A DNA stretch of 64,000 bases, from the NCBI RefSeq assembly GCF_004119445.1, contig NZ_QICI01000013.1:1-64000 (forward strand). Reading direction: 5' to 3'. Below, piece by piece: positions 36,093 to 44,949 of this stretch (within the stretch, counting starts at the first letter, position 1; each line of letters begins with the position of its first letter). Below the pieces are notes generated by a model. It made no database searches. It had not been told where the DNA came from and worked only from the letters and a program-made list of their open reading frames with translations. The stretch comes from Chryseobacterium sp. CH21. GTDB lineage: Bacteria > Bacteroidota > Bacteroidia > Flavobacteriales > Weeksellaceae. The position numbers were made by a program, and so were the translations under genes.

Positions 36093-38396
36093 CTAAAGTG
36101 CATATTCTACCGAAACTTCTTTAGCTGCGGCTACCATTGCTATTAAAGCTTTTTCGGTTTCATCCCAGTGTCTTGTTTTCAGTCCGCAGTCCGGATTTAC
36201 CCAAAGCTGGCTTGCAGGAATTACATTCTGAGCTTTTCTCAACAGTTCAATCATTTCTTCTTTTGACGGAACTCTTGGTGAGTGAATGTCATATACTCCG
36301 GGACCAATTTCATTTGGATATTTGAAATCTGCAAAAGCATTCAGCAATTCCATCTGAGAACGTGAGCATTCTATGGTAATCACGTCTGCATCCATATCGG
36401 CGATATTTTCAATAATATCATTGAATTCCGAATAACACATATGCGTATGAATTTGAGTAGCATCTTCTACTCCGCTTGCTGAAATTCTAAAGGCTTCTAC
36501 AGCCCATTTCAGATAATTCTGCCAGTCTGTTTTTCTTAAAGGAAGTCCCTCTCTGATAGCAGGTTCGTCAATCTGAATAATTCTGATTCCTGCTTTTTCC
36601 AGATCCACTACTTCATCACGGATTGCCAATGCAATCTGTTTACACGTTTCTGAACGAGGCTGGTCATCCCTTACAAAAGACCATTGCAAAATCGTAACCG
36701 GACCTGTCAGCATTCCTTTTACCCATTTTTCAGTCTGGGATTGTGCATATTGAGACCAGTAAACCGTCATCGGAGTCGGGCGGGAAACATCACCAAAGAT
36801 CACAGGAGGCTTAACACAACGGCTTCCATAACTCTGTACCCATCCGTTTTTAGTGAATACAAATCCTTCAAGCTGTTCTCCGAAGTATTCTACCATGTCA
36901 TTACGTTCAAATTCCCAGTGAACCAATACATCAATTCCGATATCTTCCTGCCAGCGGATTGTTCTCTGAGTTTCCTCTTTCAATAAGGTATCATATTGTT
37001 CTGCGGTAAGCTCTCCTTTTTTGAATTTGGCTCTCCAGCTTCTTACTTCTGTGGTTTGTGGGAATGATCCGATGGTGGTAGTTGGGAATAAAGGAAGCTG
37101 CAATACTTCCTGCTGTTCTTCTTTTCGGATCTTGAAGGTATTTATTCTCTGAGCATCTTTTTCAGTAACAGCATTGGCTCTTTGCTTCACCTGATTATTA
37201 TGGATAAGAGAAGAGGTTCTTCTGCTTTCAATTGCTTTTTTATTTTCTTCGAATGCTTCAAGAACCTGTTCATTTTCTGTTCCTGCTGCCAGTTCTTTAA
37301 GGATTACCACTTCCGCTACTTTTTGTTTGGCAAAAGCCAGCCAATTTTTGATTTCAGGATTAAGACTGGTTTCAAAATCCAGATCACACGGTGAATGAAG
37401 CAATGAACATGATGGTGCAATGAAAATTCTTTCAGATCCTAATTTTTCAACTGCTTTTCTGATGAAAGACAGCGATTTTTCATAATCATTTTTCCAGATA
37501 TTTCTGCCGTCAATTACCCCTAATGACAGACTTAAACTTTCCGGAATAACATTCAGAATATCGTCCAGCTGTTCAGGATTTCTTACCAGATCAATATGTA
37601 GTGTGTTCACCGGAAGTGAAACAGCAAGTGATGCGTTATCTTTTAATCCGTCAAAATAAGTGGCAATAATAAATTTCAGTTTCGGGAAACGTTTTCTGAT
37701 TTCAGCATACACAGAAAGATAAGCTTCTTTTGCTTTTTCGGTTAAGTCCAATGCCAGAAAAGGTTCATCAAACTGAATCCATTCAGCACCCTGATCCTGA
37801 AGCTTAGTTAAAATTTCTGTGTATACTGGAAGAAGATTTCCGGCAAGATCTAACTTATCAAATCCTTCTTCTTTTTCCTTTCCTAAAAGAAGATAGGAAA
37901 CCAATCCAATAATGACTGGTTTTGCATTGATTCCCGCTTGTTTTGCTCCGGCAAATTCATTGAAAATTTTGTCTGAACTTAGTTTAAACTGTTGATTTTT
38001 ATAAAATTCCGGTACGATATAGTGATAATTGGTATCAAACCATTTGGTCATTTCCATCGCCGTGATATCCAGTCCATCTTTCTGATACCCTCTTGCCATC
38101 GCAAAATAAAGATCCAGCTCAGAATTGTTCTTTTTAAGTACAACTTCATGATAGCGGGTTGGGATTGCTCCTACCACAAGGCTCATATCCAATACCTGAT
38201 CATAATAGGAAAAATCATTACACGGGATAAGGTCTATTCCGGCTTCTTTCTGGATATTCCAGTTTTGATTACAGATATTTCTTTCTGTATTCAGAAGTTC
38301 TTCCAAAAGGATATTACCTGACCAATACTGCTCGCAGGCTTTTTTGAGTTCTCTTTTGCTACCAATACGCGGATAGCCAAGGATGTGAGTTTGCAT
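36093..38396 (-). CDS. metE: Cobalamin-independent methionine synthase MetE
   Basis: The 767-residue enzyme transfers the methyl group of 5-methyltetrahydropteroyl-tri-glutamate to homocysteine without B12. It has the N-terminal YPRIGSKRELKKACEQYW and the C-terminal catalytic barrel with TTIGSFPQT, WQEDIGIDVLVHWEFERNDMVEYFGE, the zinc ligands in IHTHMCYSEF and NPDCGLKTRHW. Length is full. A cobalamin riboswitch about 190 bases upstream on the same strand explains its control: when B12 is present, expression is expected to fall in favour of a B12-dependent enzyme. Confidence 0.97.
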   Translation of the reverse strand: MQTHILGYPRIGSKRELKKACEQYWSGNILLEELLNTERNICNQNWNIQKEAGIDLIPCNDFSYYDQVLDMSLVVGAIPTRYHEVVLKKNNSELDLYFAMARGYQKDGLDITAMEMTKWFDTNYHYIVPEFYKNQQFKLSSDKIFNEFAGAKQAGINAKPVIIGLVSYLLLGKEKEEGFDKLDLAGNLLPVYTEILTKLQDQGAEWIQFDEPFLALDLTEKAKEAYLSVYAEIRKRFPKLKFIIATYFDGLKDNASLAVSLPVNTLHIDLVRNPEQLDDILNVIPESLSLSLGVIDGRNIWKNDYEKSLSFIRKAVEKLGSERIFIAPSCSLLHSPCDLDFETSLNPEIKNWLAFAKQKVAEVVILKELAAGTENEQVLEAFEENKKAIESRRTSSLIHNNQVKQRANAVTEKDAQRINTFKIRKEEQQEVLQLPLFPTTTIGSFPQTTEVRSWRAKFKKGELTAEQYDTLLKEETQRTIRWQEDIGIDVLVHWEFERNDMVEYFGEQLEGFVFTKNGWVQSYGSRCVKPPVIFGDVSRPTPMTVYWSQYAQSQTEKWVKGMLTGPVTILQWSFVRDDQPRSETCKQIALAIRDEVVDLEKAGIRIIQIDEPAIREGLPLRKTDWQNYLKWAVEAFRISASGVEDATQIHTHMCYSEFNDIIENIADMDADVITIECSRSQMELLNAFADFKYPNEIGPGVYDIHSPRVPSKEEMIELLRKAQNVIPASQLWVNPDCGLKTRHWDETEKALIAMVAAAKEVSVEYAL

Positions 38397-38584
38397 TTTT
38401 TAAAACTTTTTAATTAAACTTATTGGGAAAGTCCTTTAAAATGCTTCGTTATGTTCAAGCGGAAGAAATTTCAGGGAAATAATGATACAGCAGACGCTGC
38501 ATTTCCCTTCAATAGAAAATACATATCTGATCTATCATCTGTATGACCCAAAAGCTTCAGACCGCGAAAGCATTGTCAATTCAG

Positions 38585-38755
38585 TAAAGGCAGGTCTCCT
38601 GACTTGTAGCGGTTTCCGTCATCCTTCCCGCTTTTGGCAGTGGATATGCAAGGACAGAGACCTTTGGTGTGTTACTTACAGTTGCGCGACAGCTCGTGAT
38701 TTTCACACGATTCCCTATTAATCTACCTTAAGCAAAACCTTTCCTGTTTGATGAA
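38585..38755 (-). ncRNA. Cobalamin (B12) riboswitch upstream of metE
   Basis: The minus strand shows the conserved blocks in order: AATAGGGAATCGTGTGAAAA, CGAGCTGTCGCGCAACTGTA, CCACTGCC, AAGCGGGAAGG and AGTCAGGAGACCTGCC. These are the core of the B12 aptamer. The element lies 190 bases before the metE start. The ends are approximate. Confidence 0.93.
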
Positions 38756-38912
38756 GTATCTATAAAGAACTGTACTTTTACCTTTAACAACTGTCATCAG
38801 TAAAAGTTTTTAATTTTGTTTAAAATTAGCAATACAGAATAAAAGAACAATTAAAAGGAAATAATTAAGCAAATTAAACTTTTAAAAACCAAAATAAAAG
38901 CATATAATTCTT

Positions 38913-38920
38913 TACATTTG
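38913..38920 (+). promoter_or_regulatory. -7 promoter box of the Lrp gene
   Basis: TACATTTG fits TAnnTTTG and lies 32 bases upstream of the GTG start of the Lrp-type gene. The -33 element is weak. Confidence 0.4.
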
Positions 38921-38952
38921 AAGATTATAATCATTTAAAAGAATAATATTCT

Positions 38953-39414
38953 GTGGAACAACTCGATGATAAGGACTTACAGCTTCTCAGGCTGCTCCAG
39001 AAAAATGCCAAACTGACTGTTAAAGAGCTGGCAAAAGAAATAAACCTCTCCACCTCTCCCGTTTTTGAACGGGTAAAAAGACTGGAACAGGAAGGTTTTG
39101 TTAAAAGATATACAGCAGTTCTTGATGCTGAAAAGCTGAACCGTGGATTTACCGTTTTCTGCCAAATCAAGCTCAAAATTCACGACAGATCTGTAGGGTA
39201 TGATTTTGTAAAAGAGATTTTAGAAATTGAAGAGGTTGCCGAATGCTATAATATTTCCGGAGATTTTGATTTTCTTCTGAAGGTTCAGGTAAGAGATATG
39301 AAGCATTATCAGGATTTTGTATTCAATAAGCTGGGATCTGTGGATTCTATCGGGAGTACCCACAGTACTTTTGTGATGGCTGAAGTGAAAAACAACCATG
39401 GATTAACGATATAG
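38953..39414 (+). CDS. Lrp/AsnC-family transcriptional regulator
   Basis: The 153-residue protein starts with GTG and has an AsnC-type helix-turn-helix (LLRLLQKNAKLTVKELAKEINLSTSPVFERVKRLE) and a C-terminal RAM ligand domain (VAECYNISGDFDFLLKVQVRDM). It is divergent from metE across the riboswitch region. Lrp relatives respond to amino acids; a link to methionine is suggested by position only. Confidence 0.9.
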   Translation: MEQLDDKDLQLLRLLQKNAKLTVKELAKEINLSTSPVFERVKRLEQEGFVKRYTAVLDAEKLNRGFTVFCQIKLKIHDRSVGYDFVKEILEIEEVAECYNISGDFDFLLKVQVRDMKHYQDFVFNKLGSVDSIGSTHSTFVMAEVKNNHGLTI

Positions 39415-39445
39415 ATTTTTCTTAAAGTTAACCACTCTATGAATA

Positions 39446-39472
39446 AAAATCCGTCAAATAATGACGGATTTT
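39446..39472. terminator. Bidirectional terminator
   Basis: AAAATCCGTCA and TGACGGATTTT form an 11-base stem between the convergent Lrp and secreted-protein genes. Confidence 0.85.
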
Positions 39473-39497
39473 ATAGTATTTTGAAGCTTTTCAGCGA

Positions 39498-40040
39498 TTA
39501 GTTGGCCGCCGGATCAATAAGTTCTGTTGTTAAACCTAATGATTTCAACAGATTTTTATTGTCAAAAAGCAAGGTTGCATAATGTTTTCCTTTTTTAAAA
39601 ACCAGCTTTGATCCTCCCGAAAACTCACTGTCTGATCCCAGCTTTTGGGTTTTTGCATGGTATTTACTGAATCTGTTTTTACTGTCCTGTAATGTACTTT
39701 TATTCAGGATAAGGCCAAAAGGAAGACCTTCTACCACCATAGGTTTATTGTCTGAAGTAGTGAAAAACATCTCATTAACAGTATTATCTTTTCCAAGGCT
39801 GCAGTATAGCTCCAAACCAGTCTTCATTGGCCATTTTGCATATTTTTCTTCATTGGCATCTTCATAAAAAACGGTTTTTATGCTCAATGCTTTTGAGATT
39901 TTATCAGCAGTCTGCGGGAAAACAAATTCTGAATTTTTGTCTAGTAATGAATTTAAAGCGGCTGTTTTCTGTGAGAATACTGTTACACTTAACACAAGTA
40001 AAAAAACAGTTGCAATAAAAGTGAAAGGTTTCGTCTGCAT
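39498..40040 (-). CDS. Exported hypothetical protein
   Basis: The 180-residue protein has a signal peptide (ending SVTVFSQ) and no motif I recognise. The mature part is Lys/Ser-rich, with short beta-type segments such as TGLELYCSLGKDNTVNEMFF. It is probably periplasmic. It is monocistronic, convergent with the Lrp gene. Confidence 0.65.
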   Translation of the reverse strand: MQTKPFTFIATVFLLVLSVTVFSQKTAALNSLLDKNSEFVFPQTADKISKALSIKTVFYEDANEEKYAKWPMKTGLELYCSLGKDNTVNEMFFTTSDNKPMVVEGLPFGLILNKSTLQDSKNRFSKYHAKTQKLGSDSEFSGGSKLVFKKGKHYATLLFDNKNLLKSLGLTTELIDPAAN

Positions 40041-40143
40041 GAGAATATTTTAAAATTTTAATGATTTGATGGCTAAAGGTATTAAAATTACGTAATTCAC
40101 CCAATATAATTCTAAGAAATAGCCAGACAGGTTCAATATTAGT

Positions 40144-40515
40144 TCATACCTTTTGCTGCAAATTAAACACCGTACCCGAGGGATCAGTAATCCAGTGCAT
40201 ATTTTCAGGAAGTTCTTCAATTTCATCACAGGTTTCTACATCATTCGACTGTAAATATTGAGTGGCTTTTTCTACATCGGGAACAGTGAGCTGCAACCAG
40301 GTTTCCGAATGGGTATAGTTGTCTACACAATCCAGCCAGATGATATTGTGACCGAATTTTACTTCATGTGTTCTGGAAACAGTAGGGTTTTTTATAGGTT
40401 TTTCTTCAACGTCTAATTTTAAAATATCCCTATAAAAAGCAACCGTTTTTTCATATTTACTTTTTGGAATTTTTATGGCGATATTAATTCCTGCTTCAAA
40501 TTGTATATCCATCAT
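40144..40515 (-). CDS. VOC-family (glyoxalase-like) protein
   Basis: The 123-residue protein has the betaalphabetabetabeta pattern of the VOC superfamily: NIAIKIPKSKYEKTVAFYRDILKL at the N-terminus, then TWLQLTVPDVEKATQYLQSNDVE and a final HWITDPSGTVFNLQQ. The substrate is unknown. It starts 4 bases after the stop of the alpha/beta hydrolase gene, so the two form an operon. Confidence 0.8.
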   Translation of the reverse strand: MMDIQFEAGINIAIKIPKSKYEKTVAFYRDILKLDVEEKPIKNPTVSRTHEVKFGHNIIWLDCVDNYTHSETWLQLTVPDVEKATQYLQSNDVETCDEIEELPENMHWITDPSGTVFNLQQKV

Positions 40516-40519
40516 TAAG

Positions 40520-41380
40520 TTATTTTAAAAAACCATTAAGATAATTAAGAATTGTAGCTGTCTGCATCATCAGACTCACATGGGTCTGCCCCGGAGCAAT
40601 AGCCAATTGAGATTTTGGCATCCCCCCCATATCTGCAAAAACATCACCCCCCAATAACTTATAGGTCTTTGAAAGTTCTGTTTTATCCAGCCCATCATTA
40701 TCACCTGCAATGATTAAAACAGGTGCCGGTATTTTAGAAATATTATTATCTCCAAGGTCGAAAGGCTTTCCGGCAGAAACAATCATCTGCTCCAGAAATT
40801 TTGTCCATTTTGTTTTATCCGGTGCTACGGCATTGTAGGCTGTATGCAGAGGGCTGTTTGTAAAGAGATCAGGTTTCATTCCTTCAAACGCTTTATTGAC
40901 TTCAGGCAGCCAGCCATTTGTTTTATAAGTTGACGAAATAATCACCAGATTATTAAGCCTTTCCGGACTTTGTATAGCCAGCTGATAAGCTACTTCCCCA
41001 CCAAAACTGTACCCCACAACATCTGCTTTACCAATTTTCAGATAGTCCATTACTTTTGTAACATCCCTTGCCAAAGTAGCATGTGATAATTTTCGTTCCG
41101 AAAACGGGGAATGCCCATGTCCCTGTAATTCAAGAGCTATTACTTTTCTGTTTTTAGACAGCTCCGGTATCAATTCACCCCAGTTCATATCAATGGTCAT
41201 GAAAGCACCATGCAGCAACACAATAGGTTTTCCCTGACCGTAAACTTCGTAGTAAACTTTGATGCCATTCACAGGCGCATAGCCACTTTCAGAAGGTTTT
41301 ACTTTTTGTCCATATACCTGAGATACAGTGAGAATAATGGTTAAAACCAGTAGCGCAGAGAATTTGAATAAAGTTTTCAT
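40520..41380 (-). CDS. Exported alpha/beta hydrolase
   Basis: The 286-residue protein has a signal peptide (ending SQVYGQ) and an alpha/beta hydrolase fold: the oxyanion segment VLLHGAFM, the nucleophile elbow GYSFGGE (Ser), a late Asp in IAGDNDGLD and His in PGQTHVSL. It hydrolyses an ester or similar bond; the substrate is unknown. It is the first gene of a two-gene set with the VOC protein. Confidence 0.85.
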   Translation of the reverse strand: MKTLFKFSALLVLTIILTVSQVYGQKVKPSESGYAPVNGIKVYYEVYGQGKPIVLLHGAFMTIDMNWGELIPELSKNRKVIALELQGHGHSPFSERKLSHATLARDVTKVMDYLKIGKADVVGYSFGGEVAYQLAIQSPERLNNLVIISSTYKTNGWLPEVNKAFEGMKPDLFTNSPLHTAYNAVAPDKTKWTKFLEQMIVSAGKPFDLGDNNISKIPAPVLIIAGDNDGLDKTELSKTYKLLGGDVFADMGGMPKSQLAIAPGQTHVSLMMQTATILNYLNGFLK

Positions 41381-41666
41381 AATAGTATCAGATTTGGTGG
41401 ATTAAACTTTTAACCAAAATTAGCTGGTTACAATGAAACAGGACTTGTCACAGGACAAGATTTTATTGAAACAAAATCTCCTATGATGGTTTCTCCCCAA
41501 CCTTACTTTTAAAGCATAGCTGCCCACAATCACATTTTGCTTAATCAATAAAATAAATGTAAAAAATCACATAATTAACTATTTAAAAATAAATATTTTC
41601 ACAATAATTCTACAACAGTTGATAAAAATTTATTAATTTCGAGTAGAACTAAACCTAAAAATTATT
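41381..41666. other. Spacer upstream of the GG-leader peptides
   Basis: About 285 AT-rich bases between the divergent hydrolase gene and the first peptide gene. They must carry promoters for both sides; only weak TAATTT-type boxes are seen near 41630. No gene is visible. Confidence 0.4.
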
Positions 41667-41810
41667 ATGAAAAATTTAAAGAAAATCGAAAGACAGGAAT
41701 TGAAAACAATTAAGGGTGGAATTGACTGCAGAGGTGGTCAATTGTGTTTAATCGGAGGAAAGTGGCAATGTATGCCTTATGATGGATGTGGCGGCGGAAA
41801 TCAGCCATAA
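41667..41810 (+). CDS. Bacteriocin-like GG-leader peptide 1
   Basis: ATG at 41667 opens a 47-residue peptide, too short for routine ORF calls. Its leader MKNLKKIERQELKTIKGG ends in the double glycine cut by peptidase-containing ABC transporters. The core has four cysteines (21, 27, 35, 41) and many glycines, ending CGGGNQP. Such bacteriocin-like peptides are common in Chryseobacterium; their activity is unproven. No transporter or modifying enzyme is in the window. It is followed after 27 bases by a second such gene. Confidence 0.8.
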   Translation: MKNLKKIERQELKTIKGGIDCRGGQLCLIGGKWQCMPYDGCGGGNQP

Positions 41811-41837
41811 TTGTATGTTTAACCCAACAACTTGACT

Positions 41838-41984
41838 ATGAAAAATTCTAAAAAAATTTCAAGAGACCAATTGAAGAGTATTAATGGCGGAGCAGTAAGC
41901 TGCTCTGAAGCATGCTGCCCACCTCCGGGAATCAAAAGATGCCCATGGATATATTGTGTAGCGCCATGTGAGATTTTAAGTTAA
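41838..41984 (+). CDS. Bacteriocin-like GG-leader peptide 2
   Basis: A 48-residue peptide with leader MKNSKKISRDQLKSINGG and a core with six cysteines (22, 26, 27, 35, 40, 44), prolines and tryptophan. The leader matches that of peptide 1 in pattern but the core differs, so the pair is probably an old duplication with diverged cores. A GU-containing 13-base hairpin follows and may end the transcript. Confidence 0.8.
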   Translation: MKNSKKISRDQLKSINGGAVSCSEACCPPPGIKRCPWIYCVAPCEILS

Positions 41985-42011
41985 GAAAAGACTGTATTTT
42001 TCAAAAAAATA

Positions 42012-42041
42012 AACTCTGCGGTTCAATGGAACTGCAGGGTT
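42012..42041 (+). terminator. Hairpin after the GG-leader peptides
   Basis: AACTCTGCGGTTC pairs with GAACTGCAGGGTT (two G-U pairs) around AATG, 28 bases after the second peptide gene, followed by a T-rich stretch. Confidence 0.65.
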
Positions 42042-42104
42042 ATTTGTAATTATTTTTGCGTTTATTATTTCATTTTCTTCACATCCAATGAATACCGATA
42101 TGTC

Positions 42105-42419
42105 TCATTTTATAACTTCTAAATTTTTGTTGTACATATCATAGATTACTTTAGTAGTATCTTTTTTATAAACGGTAAAGTAAGTAACATCCTTATTCTT
42201 TACTATAGAATCTCCTATTTTAATTAATGAAATTATTTTTTCATCTTCCAAATAAATTGTATTACCATCTGAAAATTTGACAATATTGAAATGAGTTATA
42301 AGGTCATATTGAAGACTTACCCTTTTGGTAAACCTTCCTTTTTTGAGCAATATGCAAAAATTGTAACATAAGTTATTTTTTTTGAATAGCTTAAGAAATA
42401 GCTTTGCAGAGCTATGCAT
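42105..42419 (-). CDS. Small hypothetical protein
   Basis: A 104-residue frame with a basic, poorly conserved-looking N-terminus and a better second half (FNIVKFSDGNTIYLEDEKIISLIKIGDSIVKNK) that has a beta-rich look. It may start later than the first ATG, or be the remnant of a lipoprotein. No family is recognised. It is on the opposite strand to the GG-leader peptides. Confidence 0.45.
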   Translation of the reverse strand: MHSSAKLFLKLFKKNNLCYNFCILLKKGRFTKRVSLQYDLITHFNIVKFSDGNTIYLEDEKIISLIKIGDSIVKNKDVTYFTVYKKDTTKVIYDMYNKNLEVIK

Positions 42420-42779
42420 TTACAAAATAACAATAATTATGATTTTAAAAATGAATTGGATCTGCCAATGTGTAATCTCTTTCGAAAGTTCATTATTATT
42501 TGGGAAATCGAAATGATGCTACAGGTATATAAAATACGGAAGATTTGAAAACTATTGGCATTATTTCACTTATTAACTCTAGATACATATAAAGGATTTA
42601 TCTAAATATCAGAAGAATAGGCTGATGTTTACAATTTGGAAACATGATATGAATGGACTTGTAGAATGGAGAATATTTTACCAGTTCTGAAAATAGAAAT
42701 AACACTAAAACAGCCATTGTGAAAAAGAAAGTAGTTTTTCCTGCGAAATCTTTTTTACTGGTTTTTACAACAAAAAAAC
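42420..42779. other. Spacer, no gene seen
   Basis: About 360 bases of mixed composition with stops in all frames. I see no RNA, repeat or conserved motif here. Confidence 0.4.
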
Positions 42780-43184
42780 ATGAGAGAATTAATACTAAAA
42801 CACCAAAAAATAATTATCATTGTTGCAAGCTTATTAAGCATTACGTTCGCTTCATATTCTATATATGGTAAAATTAGTTTGGCATTTTCCCCCAACCAGG
42901 CAACTTGGGCAGAATTATCTACAATCATTTTTGATTTGCCCATATTATTACCTGGGATCATTGGCCTTTTCTATTTTTTCAGAAATAAATCTGCAAACAT
43001 TTTGGTTCCAGCTGCTTATCTGGTATTATCATTGGCGTGTATACTCAGCATCTTTTTGGCCATCACCCAGGTTGACGCTCTTGCATTTGGGTTACCGATG
43101 CTTTTGATTGTAATACCTATATGTATTCTCATTTGTATATTATTAATTGGTCTAATACTTTTTGATTATGGAAAATTAAAATAA
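42780..43184 (+). CDS. Small membrane protein
   Basis: The 134-residue protein has four hydrophobic segments (about 9-30, 45-65, 72-95 and 103-128) and no recognised family. It sits alone in the accessory stretch between peptide genes and the GLPGLI gene. A role in immunity to a bacteriocin-like peptide is conceivable because such proteins are often small and membrane-bound, but this is speculation. Confidence 0.55.
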   Translation: MRELILKHQKIIIIVASLLSITFASYSIYGKISLAFSPNQATWAELSTIIFDLPILLPGIIGLFYFFRNKSANILVPAAYLVLSLACILSIFLAITQVDALAFGLPMLLIVIPICILICILLIGLILFDYGKLK

Positions 43185-43310
43185 TTTCTAAAAATTAATC
43201 TTCTCTCACAAAATCTTCCCTTGAAGGCAGACTTCCCTTTTTGAAGACTTACCCCATGGTTATATGCTAAAGAAGCTTTAGACTATTAGAAGGTATTTTA
43301 TATTTATCAA

Positions 43311-43469
43311 ATGTTTGAAAAAGGGGAAGTCTTCAGCTATGTCTCGTCATCTTCTCAGGTAATGGGTTCAATGAACAGGAGGTATGACAGGTATTTTGAG
43401 GAGTTGTTGAGATTTGCCCGTACATTCCCTAATTATAAAGCTGTCATTACAGATAAAAATTCTTTATAA
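43311..43469 (+). CDS. Possible orphan 52-residue ORF
   Basis: ATG at 43311 opens a frame beginning MFEKGEVFSYVSSSSQVMGS and ending KAVITDKNSL-stop. Its codon use looks like coding sequence and a terminator follows at 43515. It has no recognised family and may be the tail of a lost gene. Confidence 0.35.
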   Translation: MFEKGEVFSYVSSSSQVMGSMNRRYDRYFEELLRFARTFPNYKAVITDKNSL

Positions 43470-43514
43470 ATCAAACAACAGTCATAGACCTTTATCTAGG
43501 TTTTAGGAAATAGT

Positions 43515-43543
43515 AATCCCCTCCATTTTCAGAGGGGATTTTG
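43515..43543 (+). terminator. Terminator in the accessory region
   Basis: AATCCCCTC and GAGGGGATT form a 9-base stem followed by TTTTG. It lies 46 bases after the orphan 52-residue ORF. Confidence 0.7.
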
Positions 43544-43716
43544 CTTAGCTATATATAGGTCACACAAATAACTATTATTTTATATATTAGAACACTGATT
43601 ATCAGTATATTATAAAAAATAAAAAGCAAATTAGGTTTTAACCAATTTTTTAGCAGCTTTTCAATTTATGTACAAAGGTCTCATAGTTAAAAAAGTGTTA
43701 AGAAAATAAATTCTCA

Positions 43717-44541
43717 TTACTCTAATTCAATAGGGTTATAACCTTTTTTCTCTGCTTCACTTATTTTTTGTCTGTTTTGCCCCTCTGAAAATACAGTCCC
43801 CATTTTTTCTAATTCATATTTAATATTGTCTCTGTAATTTGTTGTTGCTTGAATTAATTCTTTTTTTGTGACTAACTTAGCATTTTGATAGTGTCTTTTA
43901 TTTATTGTTATTATTTTTCCCTTCAACTTAGCACTTGATACCGATTTTACAAGTTCAAAATCATAATCCCCTGTCTTATCTGTTATTTTAACAATTAAGC
44001 CTGGAAGACCACTAAATTTGTATGGTCCATAAGGAAAAGGAATCTCCATTGAATACCAAGCTATCCAATCTCTTCCTTTATAATGAACCTCTGCTTTTTT
44101 ACAATGAATAGAATTAATTACTTTGGTTTCATCAATCAACTTCCAGTCACGAATTACAGGGGTATTATAAGATAGAAGAGCAGTTCCAACTGACTCGTAA
44201 AATTCGGAATTATCATTTGTTTGGATAATTAAAAATTTAAATTTTGATGAAGGCAACCCTCTCATATCAATATTAAAATTACTCCTATTTTTATTATACT
44301 GCTCCATGAAAAGAGAGTCAAATTTCAACCTGTTTTCACTAATAAAAAAAGCACGTTTATCACTTATTTGCATTGTAAAAAGTTCTTTGTAAACGTTATC
44401 TCGATTTAGAGTATTAGGTTTGTATTGAAGTAAATAGGTAAATTCTCCCCTTAATGAATCACTAGTAGTTGTTTGAGAAAACAAAAAGGAGAAAAAAAAT
44501 AAAAATAAAATTGTTAAAGTTTGTTTCTTTGTGAAATTCAT
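43717..44541 (-). CDS. GLPGLI family protein
   Basis: The 274-residue exported protein contains the family hallmark GLPGLI near residue 178, within YKFSGLPGLIVKI. The start chosen (MNFTKKQTLTILFLFFFSFLFSQ) gives a clean signal peptide; the ATG 33 bases upstream does not. GLPGLI proteins are common in Bacteroidetes, often near TonB or peptide genes, with unknown function. It follows a small secreted Cys peptide gene on the same strand with a hairpin between them. Confidence 0.88.
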   Translation of the reverse strand: MNFTKKQTLTILFLFFFSFLFSQTTTSDSLRGEFTYLLQYKPNTLNRDNVYKELFTMQISDKRAFFISENRLKFDSLFMEQYNKNRSNFNIDMRGLPSSKFKFLIIQTNDNSEFYESVGTALLSYNTPVIRDWKLIDETKVINSIHCKKAEVHYKGRDWIAWYSMEIPFPYGPYKFSGLPGLIVKITDKTGDYDFELVKSVSSAKLKGKIITINKRHYQNAKLVTKKELIQATTNYRDNIKYELEKMGTVFSEGQNRQKISEAEKKGYNPIELE

Positions 44542-44563
44542 TGCTGTTTTTTGTAAAAATAAT

Positions 44564-44603
44564 AAATCGTTCAAACAAGATTTATTATTTGAACGATTTT
44601 TTG
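44564..44603 (-). terminator. Hairpin between secreted peptide and GLPGLI genes
   Basis: AAATCGTTCAAA and TTTGAACGATTT (44564-44575 and 44588-44599) form a 12-base stem in the spacer between the two minus-strand genes. It may end the peptide transcript or let only part of it continue into the GLPGLI gene. Confidence 0.7.
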
Positions 44604-44665
44604 ATTAATAATCAAGACTTCTTTCCTATTAAGTTCAAAGAAATGATTAACTTATGACTCAGAAA

Positions 44666-44920
44666 TTATAATTGACAATAATTATCTTGAATTTTTTCTG
44701 CCCACTCTATCCATTGACCAGCACTCCAATCCTGACAAGTATAAGCAGATGTACAGCTTGCCTGAAATGTTCCACATTGCATTTGAAGTTTTTTCTTAGC
44801 TTTTTTAGTGCTTTTAGCAACCGTAACTTCTTTTGCTTTAGAATTTAATTTCTCCACGTTTCCTTTTGCACTTGCAAAGCCTGCTATACCAATCATAGCA
44901 ATAAATAATAGTTTTTTCAT
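44666..44920 (-). CDS. Small secreted cysteine peptide
   Basis: The 84-residue protein has a signal peptide (MKKLLFIAMIGIAGFASA), a Lys-rich spacer and a C-terminal core with four cysteines (MQCGTFQASCTSAYTCQDWS ... YCQL). It is reminiscent of small secreted peptides found beside GLPGLI genes in Chryseobacterium. It has no GG leader, so it uses the general secretion route. Function unknown. Confidence 0.65.
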   Translation of the reverse strand: MKKLLFIAMIGIAGFASAKGNVEKLNSKAKEVTVAKSTKKAKKKLQMQCGTFQASCTSAYTCQDWSAGQWIEWAEKIQDNYCQL

Positions 44921-44949
44921 GATTGTAATAAATTTTAAAATTACACATC

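Noticed and set aside
38482..38721. Plus-strand 79-codon frame upstream of lrp
   Set aside because: It lies antisense to the cobalamin riboswitch and its translation matches no protein; the RNA element explains the sequence.
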